DNA of 12,125 nucleotides from Maritimibacter sp. (GTDB taxonomy: Bacteria; Pseudomonadota; Alphaproteobacteria; Rhodobacterales; Rhodobacteraceae), in contig DOUP01000160.1 of the NCBI GenBank assembly GCA_003520545.1, forward strand, positions 1 to 12,125, given 5' to 3'. Position numbers and translations under genes: made by a program. The notes under the pieces were generated by a model. It ran no database searches and had not been told where the DNA came from. It was given only the letters and a program-made list of their open reading frames with translations. The stretch's first letter is position 1. The number at the start of each line of letters is the position of its first letter. Positions 5,804 through 11,001 of the stretch are shown here, one piece after another.

Positions 5804-6436
5804 CTAGGACGCCTTGGTCAATGCAGCGCAGTACATCTGCCGCAGAAAGGTGCGGGCGTCGTCCAGGTGGGACGTGCCCTCCGGTGCCAGTATCCCGCGC
5901 ACTTGCACGTCGAAATCCGCGTAATGTTGCGTCGTTGCCCAGATCGAGAAAATCAGGTGATACGGGTCGAGCTTGGAAATCTTGCCTTCGTCGGACCAGC
6001 CTTCGATCACGGCGGCCTTTTCATCGACGAGGTCTTTCAACTCGCCGGTTATCATGTCCATGATCCGTGGTGCGCCCTGAACGATCTCGTTGGCGAACAG
6101 GCGGCTTTCGCGCGGCATGTCACGCGCCATGTCGAGCTTTCGCATCACGTAGTCGACGATTTCTTCGACCGGATCACCGGTCGGGTCCAGCGCCTGGAGC
6201 GGCTCCAGCCAATCGGTCATCAGGTGGCTCAGAAGCTCCACATGGATCGCTTCCTTGGACGGGAAATAATAGAGCAGGTTAGGCTTCGAAAGCCCGGCCG
6301 CCTGTGCGATCTGGTCGAGCGTCGCACCGCGAAACCCATGCTGGGAAAACACGTCCAATGCCGCCTCGCGAATGGTTTCGCGATTGCGCCTTTGGATACG
6401 CGTTACCGGTTTCTCGGAATTCATCCGACCGTCCAT
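5804..6436 (-). CDS. TetR family transcriptional regulator, RutR-like
   Basis: A 210-residue regulator. The N-terminal helix-turn-helix (about 20-65) carries IREAALDVFSQHGFRGATLD, QIAQAAGLS and NLLYYFPSKEAI. The C-terminal ligand/dimer domain resembles E. coli RutR closely along its length: NLLYYFPSKEA, SRLFANEIVQGAPRIMDMIT, LKDLVDEKAAVIEGW and LIFSIWATTQHYADF all have near-identical counterparts. RutR senses uracil or thymine and represses pyrimidine catabolism, but no pyrimidine gene is in this window. The ATG at 6436 has AGGGG (6447-6443) 6 bases upstream. It is divergent from the acyl-CoA synthetase/3-hydroxybutyrate dehydrogenase operon with 130 bases between, so local control of that operon plus autoregulation is the simplest inference. 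The ligand cannot be told from the sequence; the RutR name would over-claim. Confidence 0.9.
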   Translation of the reverse strand: MDGRMNSEKPVTRIQRRNRETIREAALDVFSQHGFRGATLDQIAQAAGLSKPNLLYYFPSKEAIHVELLSHLMTDWLEPLQALDPTGDPVEEIVDYVMRKLDMARDMPRESRLFANEIVQGAPRIMDMITGELKDLVDEKAAVIEGWSDEGKISKLDPYHLIFSIWATTQHYADFDVQVRGILAPEGTSHLDDARTFLRQMYCAALTKAS

Positions 6437-6553
6437 TTGCCGCCCCTAAACCCACGGAGGCTCCCAGATTGCATGTATCCCCGGATTTTTTCAACTCACT
6501 TACGGGATTTCCCGGACTGGTGGCCGGAAGGACACGCCGTTAGGGTCGCGTCT

Positions 6554-6560
6554 GGGAGGA
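6554..6560 (+). promoter_or_regulatory. Strong ribosome binding site of the acyl-CoA synthetase gene
   Basis: GGGAGGA, 6 bases before ATG 6567, fixes the start. The 130-base divergent region 6437-6566 should contain promoters and a TetR operator. I could not find a convincing palindrome or -35/-10 pair in it, including any match to the RutR consensus TTGACCA-N2-TGGTCAA. Confidence 0.6.
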
Positions 6561-6566
6561 CATCGT

Positions 6567-8069
6567 ATGAATTTGGCGCATTGGCTCGCGCGGACGGCGC
6601 AGGTGTCGGGTGACGCCCCGGCCTTGTTCCGGGGCGAGCGGCAGGAGGCGGACTATGCCGGGTTCTACCGCGCTGCGTCTGGTGTGGCGGCGGCCCTGGC
6701 CGAGCGCGGGGTGGAGCCGGGCGACCGCGTGGCGCTGTTCATGAAGAACGTTCCGGATTACCTCGTCGCGCTGTACGGGATCTGGATCTGCGGCGCGGCG
6801 GCGGTTCCGATCAATGCCAAACTCCACGCAAAAGAGGCGGCGTTCATCGTCGAGGCCTCGGGGGCGAAGCTGGCGTTCGTGACGGCGGGCATGGGCGAGG
6901 CGTTAAGCGACGTTGTGGATATGGCTTGCGTGAACACCGGCGGCGACGCGTTCGCGGCGATGGCGGCGACCGACCCGATGGAGATCGAAGCCCGGAAGGA
7001 CGACGATCTTGCCTGGCTGTTCTACACGTCCGGGACGACCGGGCAGCCAAAAGGCGTGGTGATCACGCATGGAATGCTGATGTCGATGTCGCTGGCCTAT
7101 CTGGCCGACGTGGACGAGGTCGCGGCGGAGGATGCAGCCTTCTACATGGCGCCGATGAGCCATGGTGCGGGGCTTTACGCGCTGATCCATGTGCTCAAGG
7201 GCGCGCGGCATATCTGTCCGGCGTCGGGCGGGTTCGACGCGGATGAACTGTTGGAGGCGGCCCGCACGCAAGGGCCGCTCAGCATGTTCATGGCACCGAC
7301 CATGGTGCGCCGGATCACCGATGCCGCGCGGGCGGCTGGAGACAAGGCGGAGGGAATCAAGACCATCGTCTATGGCGGAGGACCGATGTACGTCGCCGAT
7401 ATCATCGACGCGGTCGATTGGTTCGGCCCCAAGTTCGTGCAGATCTATGGCCAGGGCGAATGCCCGATGGCGATCACGGCCCTGTCACGCGAAGAGGTCG
7501 CGGATCGCGAAACGCCGGGTTGGGAAGCGCGGCTGGCCTCGGTCGGTCGGGCGCAGAGCGTGGTCGAGGTCGCGATCGGTGATGAGGCTGGGAACCTGCT
7601 TGCACCCGGCGCGGTAGGTGAGATCATGGTGCGCGGGCGTCCGGTGATGCCCGGCTACTGGCAGAACCCGGACGCGACCGCAAAGACGATCCGAGACGGC
7701 TGGCTGATGACGGGTGACATGGGATTTCTGGACGAAGACGGGTTTCTGACCCTGCGCGACCGATCCAAGGACGTGATCATCTCCGGGGGCACCAACATTT
7801 ACCCGCGGGAAGTGGAGGAGGCTTTGCTCACGCTGGACGGCGTGCGCGAAGTGTCGGTCATTGGCCGACCCTCCGCGGAATGGGGGGAAGACGTGGTGGC
7901 CTTCGTCGTGGCCGATGGCGTGGACGAGGCGGCGCTGGACGCGCACTGCCTTGCACAAATCGCACGTTTCAAACGGCCGAAGGCCTATTTCTTTACCGAT
8001 GACTTGCCGAAAAACAACTATGGCAAGATTCTGAAAACCGAGCTGCGCACGCGGCTCAAGGAGATCTGA
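6567..8069 (+). CDS. AMP-forming acyl-CoA synthetase (ANL superfamily), substrate unknown
   Basis: A 500-residue cytoplasmic ligase that activates a carboxylic acid with ATP to an acyl-adenylate and then to the acyl-CoA. ANL motifs in order: phosphate loop YTSGTTGQPKG (153-163), YGQGE (294-298), TGD (382-384), hinge region DRSKDVIISGGTNIYPREVE (398-417), and catalytic lysine K487 in PKNNYGKILK. The motif that usually reads YGxTE has Gly in place of Thr, which may mark a subfamily. The length fits medium-chain, aromatic or malonate/carnitine-type ligases; it is clearly shorter than acetoacetyl-CoA or acetyl-CoA synthetases (about 650). It is followed by one base and then the 3-hydroxybutyrate dehydrogenase gene, so the two are cotranscribed. 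This suggests a substrate linked to 3-hydroxybutyrate or acetoacetate, but that is inference. Confidence 0.9.
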   Translation: MNLAHWLARTAQVSGDAPALFRGERQEADYAGFYRAASGVAAALAERGVEPGDRVALFMKNVPDYLVALYGIWICGAAAVPINAKLHAKEAAFIVEASGAKLAFVTAGMGEALSDVVDMACVNTGGDAFAAMAATDPMEIEARKDDDLAWLFYTSGTTGQPKGVVITHGMLMSMSLAYLADVDEVAAEDAAFYMAPMSHGAGLYALIHVLKGARHICPASGGFDADELLEAARTQGPLSMFMAPTMVRRITDAARAAGDKAEGIKTIVYGGGPMYVADIIDAVDWFGPKFVQIYGQGECPMAITALSREEVADRETPGWEARLASVGRAQSVVEVAIGDEAGNLLAPGAVGEIMVRGRPVMPGYWQNPDATAKTIRDGWLMTGDMGFLDEDGFLTLRDRSKDVIISGGTNIYPREVEEALLTLDGVREVSVIGRPSAEWGEDVVAFVVADGVDEAALDAHCLAQIARFKRPKAYFFTDDLPKNNYGKILKTELRTRLKEI

Positions 8070-8070
8070 T

Positions 8071-8874
8071 ATGACTGACCTCACTGGAAAAACCGCCCTT
8101 GTGACCGGGTCCACCACGGGCATTGGGCTTGCCATTGCGACGGAGCTTGCCAAGGCGGGTGCCAGGATCGCGCTGCATTCCCTGCCTGGCGACAAGAACG
8201 CCGACGATGCGGCCGCCCAGGTGACCGAGGCGGGGGCACCGGAGGCGAAGTTCTTTGGCGCGGACGTGTCTGATCCCAAGGCGATCCATGAGCTGATGGA
8301 CGCGGTGGAGGCATTCGGCCCGGTCGATATTCTCGTGAACAACGCGGGCGTTCAATTCACGGCAGGAATCACGGAGATGCCGGACGAACGCTGGGATTCG
8401 ATCATCGCGATCAACCTGTCGGCGATTTTCCACACCATGAAAGCGGCGCTTCCGGGGATGGAAAAGCGCGGCTTCGGGCGGATCGTGAACATCGCGAGCG
8501 TCCACGGCCTCGTCGCCTCCAAGGAAAAGGTTCCATACGTGGCGGCCAAGCACGGGCTGGTGGGCATGTCCAAGGTCGTGGCATTGGAATACGCCAACAA
8601 GGGCGATGCGGCCAAAGGTGGGATCACCGTGAACTGCATCGGGCCGGGCTGGACGGAAACGCCGCTGATCGAAGGACAAATCCAGGCCGCCGCCGATAAG
8701 GCCGGGGGAGACCGGGAGGCGGGCATCGCGGCCCTGCTGGCCGAAAAACAGCCGTCACAGCGTTTGACGCGCACGTCTGACCTGGGCGCCCTGGCCGTGT
8801 TCTTGTGCTCGGATGCAGCGCAGAACATCACCGGCGTGACCATTCCGGTCGATGGTGGCTGGACCGCACAGTAG
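8071..8874 (+). CDS. bdhA: 3-hydroxybutyrate dehydrogenase (SDR family)
   Basis: A 267-residue short-chain dehydrogenase that oxidises (R)-3-hydroxybutyrate to acetoacetate with NAD+, in ketone-body or PHB use. Motifs: cofactor loop TGSTTGIG (12-19), NNAG (90-93), N115 in AINLS, catalytic S143 (NIASVHGLVAS), and Y156 and K160 in YVAAKHGLVG. Bacterial BDH signatures include VNNAGVQF, IIAINLSAIFHTMKAALPGM, GPGWTETPLIEGQI and the C-terminal GVTIPVDGGWTAQ. A small insertion (NKGDAAKGG, 177-185) before ITVN is longer than in common BDHs. The ATG at 8071 is preceded by AAGGAG (8058-8063), which lies within the end of the ligase gene. It is the second gene of the operon. BDH is the best call; a related hydroxyacyl substrate cannot be excluded. 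Confidence 0.88.
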   Translation: MTDLTGKTALVTGSTTGIGLAIATELAKAGARIALHSLPGDKNADDAAAQVTEAGAPEAKFFGADVSDPKAIHELMDAVEAFGPVDILVNNAGVQFTAGITEMPDERWDSIIAINLSAIFHTMKAALPGMEKRGFGRIVNIASVHGLVASKEKVPYVAAKHGLVGMSKVVALEYANKGDAAKGGITVNCIGPGWTETPLIEGQIQAAADKAGGDREAGIAALLAEKQPSQRLTRTSDLGALAVFLCSDAAQNITGVTIPVDGGWTAQ

Positions 8875-8882
8875 GCAGGTCT

Positions 8883-8910
8883 GGAACGTCCATTGAACCG
8901 AAACGGGTTC
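8883..8910 (+). promoter_or_regulatory. Candidate ECF-type (GGAAC) promoter of the sigma factor gene
   Basis: GGAAC (8883-8887), a common -35 core of ECF promoters, is followed after 16 bases by CGGGTT (8904-8909), a plausible -10 region. The sigma factor ATG is about 40 bases further on. The -10 part overlaps a small inverted repeat, GAACC (8895-8899) with GGTTC (8906-8910). ECF factors often transcribe their own gene, which fits, but the -10 match is loose and the BDH operon could also read through. Confidence 0.3.
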
Positions 8911-8946
8911 GCGGCGCACTTTGCCCCATGAGAGGAGAGTGCCGGG

Positions 8947-9507
8947 ATGACGGACGGGAAGGCGCGCGCGCTTGATGCTTTTCTGGTCGCGACGGCGCGG
9001 GCCGGGGACACCCGGGCGCTGTCGCGGCTGGCGGAGCATCGGGGGGATCGGTTGATGGCCTATGCGGTGCGGCTTCTGGGCGACCGTGAGGCCGCTCGGG
9101 ACGTGGTCCAGGAGGCCTGGATCGAGATCATGAGGGCGCTGCCGCGTCTGCGTGACGATCACGCGTTCCTGCCTTTCGCGCTGCGGATCGTGTCCCGACG
9201 AGTCGCGCGGGAAATCTCGCGACGACAGCGCGGGCGACAGCTCGCCGCGGCGGTGGCCGATGAGACCGAGATATCGGTCGAAGAGGCCGGGCCGGGTGCG
9301 AGCGATGCTGCAAAGGTGCGCCATGCCATCCGGCGATTGCCGCCGGAACAGGCGGCGACCGTGGCGCTTTTCTATCTCGAAGACATGAGCGTGGCGGAGG
9401 TCGCCACGGCAACCGATGTGCCGGTCGGAACGGTAAAAACCCGGCTGATGCATGCGCGGCGCAAGCTGCGTGACCTGTTGGAAGGAGAAAGCCATGAGCA
9501 GGATTGA
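8947..9507 (+). CDS. ECF-type RNA polymerase sigma factor (sigma-70 family)
   Basis: A 186-residue two-domain sigma factor. Region 2 (about 22-95) contains LMAYAVRLLGDREAARDVVQ and the following EAW, the core-binding and -10 recognition part. Region 4 (about 122-178) has AIRRLPPEQAATVALFYLED and the helix-turn-helix MSVAEVATATDVPVGTVKTR followed by LMHARRKL, which reads the -35 element. There is no region 1.1 or 3, nor a long C-terminal extension, so it is a plain ECF factor. AGGAG (8933-8937) precedes the ATG by 9 bases. Its 3' end overlaps the next gene by 14 bases, showing tight coupling to a small membrane protein, the usual place of an anti-sigma factor. The inducing signal and regulon are unknown. 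Confidence 0.92.
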   Translation: MTDGKARALDAFLVATARAGDTRALSRLAEHRGDRLMAYAVRLLGDREAARDVVQEAWIEIMRALPRLRDDHAFLPFALRIVSRRVAREISRRQRGRQLAAAVADETEISVEEAGPGASDAAKVRHAIRRLPPEQAATVALFYLEDMSVAEVATATDVPVGTVKTRLMHARRKLRDLLEGESHEQD

Positions 9508-9862
9508 CGACATGATTGCAGAGGCGCTGCGGGAAGAAGATCGCGAGATCATCGAGGCGACGGCGGAGCGGGGCTGGTTCCGGCTTGGCGCGGACCAGTT
9601 TCGCGGCAAATTGGGGTGGATCACGTGGGTTGTGATGGCCGTGCAGACAACGATGTTCATCGTAGCGGTCTGGGCCGGATGGCACTTCTTTGCGGCCACC
9701 GAGGTTCTGGCGGCGGTGAAGTGGGGTATCTCGGCAGCGACGTTGACACTGGCGGGCCTGTCCCTGAAGCTGAGCCTGATGCCGCAAATCCAGGCGGACC
9801 GGGTGCTGCGTGAGCTTCGGCGCGTCGAGTTGATGATCGCGCGGCGCGAGGCGCGGGAGTGA
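9494..9862 (+). CDS. DUF6768-type small membrane protein, possible anti-sigma factor
   Basis: A 122-residue protein. The ATG at 9494 has GGAG at 9484-9487 inside the sigma gene; an earlier in-frame ATG (9452) has no such site. The N-terminal part (1-38) is charged and helical (MSRIDDMIAEALREEDREII) and would be cytoplasmic. Two hydrophobic segments follow (about 41-63, GWITWVVMAVQTTMFIVAVW; about 71-94, ending TLTLAGLSLKL). A cytoplasmic tail has QADRVLRELRRVELMIARRE. This matches my recollection of the DUF6768 family, found beside sigma factors in Rhodobacteraceae. No zinc-binding HxxxCxxC motif of classical anti-sigma factors is present. The 14-base overlap with the sigma gene suggests the two proteins are made in fixed ratio, so a membrane-bound regulator of the sigma factor is a reasonable but untested inference. 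Confidence 0.8.
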   Translation: MSRIDDMIAEALREEDREIIEATAERGWFRLGADQFRGKLGWITWVVMAVQTTMFIVAVWAGWHFFAATEVLAAVKWGISAATLTLAGLSLKLSLMPQIQADRVLRELRRVELMIARREARE

Positions 9863-9890
9863 GACGCACTCGTCCCGGCGCGCGTTAGCG

Positions 9891-9916
9891 TTCCGGGGCG
9901 CGTGTTGCGCCCGGAA
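9891..9916 (+). terminator. Strong hairpin after the sigma-DUF6768 operon, no T run
   Basis: TTCCGGGGCGC (9891-9901) and GCGCCCGGAA (9907-9916) pair over ten base pairs with one bulged G around a 5-base loop, 28 bases after the DUF6768 stop. It is followed by A residues rather than T, so it does not fit a standard intrinsic terminator. It may protect the 3' end or work with Rho. The remaining bases to 10029 show nothing I can support. Confidence 0.35.
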
Positions 9917-10023
9917 AAATGCCGACTGAGCTTGAATGGCTCGATCCAAGTTTACGTGAACCAGCCCATATCTGTCTGAGCGAAGCTTCACGGTCGGTCA
10001 GCATCTTTTGCCATGTAGAGAGA

Positions 10024-10051
10024 AGGAAAGGGCCGACCCGAAGGCCGGCCC
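10024..10051 (-). terminator. Intrinsic terminator of the PRC-barrel gene
   Basis: On the minus strand, GGGCCGGCC (10051-10043) pairs with GGTCGGCCC (10038-10030) over 9 bp with one wobble, closed by a UUCG tetraloop in its stabilising C(UUCG)G context. It is followed by TTTCCTTC. It lies about 40 bases after the stop of the PRC-barrel gene. Confidence 0.8.
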
Positions 10052-10089
10052 CGATCTGCCTGATCGCAGAGTTTGACGCTTCAGGGTGA

Positions 10090-10767
10090 TTACCCTTCGA
10101 TCGCGCTGCGAAGGCTTACTTCGCTGTCGATAACGGTCGCGGTTTCCGGATCGAACTCTTCCATCTCTTCCAGTTGGGCTTCGGAGTAACCGGAGATCAT
10201 GAATTCGGTCGGTTCACCTTCTTCGTTCGACTGGTTCACGGTCAGGCGATCAATGCCAATGGCGATGTCATGTTCGCCGAGCCCGAGGAAGCCTCCGATA
10301 CCGATAACGGCCATGATTTCACCGTTGGCTTGAACGAAATTGTCGATCTCGCCGACGTCGTTGCCGGTTTGGGACACGACGTTCAAACCGATGAGCGCAG
10401 AAATCTGCATATCGGCGGCGGCAGCCATGTCGGGATCTATGCTTGCGGAACCTTCGGCATCAGCCGTCATCTCAGCGTCTTCTTCGATGGCATCTTCGGT
10501 GTCTGCAACCATGTCTTCAGTCGCCGTCTCGGCGTCTTCGGCGGTGTTCTCGACTGCATCGGCCACGTCTTCCGCCGTGTTTTCAATGGCGTCGCCGGTT
10601 TCCTCGGCGGCGGTTTCCATGTCGTTGCCGGTTTCTTTCATTTCGGTCGAAACTTCGGCGTCAGCGTTCACTTCGGCGTCTGCCGAATGGCTCTCGGCGA
10701 AGGCCGAGCCGGACGCGATAAGCAGGGCAGCGGCCGAGGTCATGAGGGTCTTGTTCAGCGGTTTCAT
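10090..10767 (-). CDS. Exported acidic PRC-barrel protein with 11-residue repeats
   Basis: A 225-residue protein. Residues 1-24 are a signal peptide (MKPLNKTLMTSAAALLIASG then SAFA) cleaved before ESHS, so it is periplasmic or outer-envelope. Residues 25-115 are extremely acidic and Ala/Thr/Glu-rich. They contain five tandem 11-residue units at 50-104: METAAEETGDA, IENTAEDVADA, VENTAEDAETA, TEDMVADTEDA and IEEDAEMTADA. This is the periodicity of LEA-like or hendecad helices. Residues about 119-177 form a PRC-barrel domain (MQISALIGLNVVSQTGNDVG, then VIGIGGFLGLGEHDIAIGID). The ATG at 10767 has AGGAG 8 bases upstream. It is a single-gene unit with its own terminator. Exported PRC-barrel proteins are often linked to envelope stress or desiccation, but the molecular role is not known. 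Confidence 0.85.
   Translation of the reverse strand: MKPLNKTLMTSAAALLIASGSAFAESHSADAEVNADAEVSTEMKETGNDMETAAEETGDAIENTAEDVADAVENTAEDAETATEDMVADTEDAIEEDAEMTADAEGSASIDPDMAAAADMQISALIGLNVVSQTGNDVGEIDNFVQANGEIMAVIGIGGFLGLGEHDIAIGIDRLTVNQSNEEGEPTEFMISGYSEAQLEEMEEFDPETATVIDSEVSLRSAIEG
10456..10620 (-). repeat. Five tandem 33-bp coding repeats (11-residue units)
   Basis: Codons 50-104 of the PRC-barrel gene form five units of 33 bases. Most units end in GAC or ACG-type codons plus GCN (DA or TA). The two central units, beginning I/V-ENTAED, are most alike, and the outer ones have drifted. Copy-number change by slippage would stay in frame. Confidence 0.65.
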
Positions 10768-10818
10768 AAGGTCGTCTCCTATTGTCTGTCGATCCCCTGA
10801 GGGGCGTTCTGGGAGTCC

Positions 10819-10844
10819 AATGGCAGCCGGTGAGCAATTGTTCC
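10819..10844 (-). promoter_or_regulatory. Candidate GGAAC-type promoter of the PRC-barrel gene
   Basis: On the minus strand, GGAAC (10844-10840) is followed after 17 bases by CATT (10822-10819), one base off the CGTT -10 core of alphaproteobacterial general-stress promoters. The start codon is about 50 bases further on. The leader contains a CCCC-TCA-GGGG hairpin (10794-10804). The AT-rich stretch 10846-10880 just upstream could instead hold an ordinary promoter. Confidence 0.28.
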
Positions 10845-10926
10845 TTGCTATTATTTTTTACGATCTTTCAGTGGGGTAAAAGGCCTTGGCAGTCCGCGAT
10901 AAGTGAGCGTGCCATCGCTGGACAGC

Positions 10927-10956
10927 GAAAAGGGCCGACACACGCGGTGCCGGCCC
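10927..10956 (-). terminator. Intrinsic terminator of the acetyl-CoA synthetase gene
   Basis: GGGCCGACAC (10932-10941) pairs with GTGCCGGCCC (10947-10956), with one internal mismatch and a 5-base loop. On the minus strand it is followed by TTTT (10931-10928). It lies 46 bases past the acs stop. On the plus strand TTGTTT follows, so it could act both ways. Confidence 0.75.
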
Positions 10957-11001
10957 TTGTTTCGATCACGGCGGATGAGCCGCCGCCGTTGTCCAGATGG
11001 G

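Noticed and set aside
6437..6566. Search for a TetR/RutR operator in the divergent region
   Set aside because: No palindrome matching the RutR consensus or any clear dyad was found; only CCGG-rich short symmetry, which is expected by chance at this GC content.
5558..6613. 351-codon plus-strand frame antisense to the TetR gene
   Set aside because: It spans the end of one gene, the whole TetR gene and the start of the synthetase gene; it is a GC-driven shadow.
7485..8342. 285-codon minus-strand frame inside the synthetase/BDH operon
   Set aside because: It is antisense to two well-supported enzymes with intact motifs and has no start signals.
9128..9991. 287-codon minus-strand frame over the sigma-DUF6768 pair
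   Set aside because: Arg/Pro/His-rich composition and antisense position mark it as a shadow frame.
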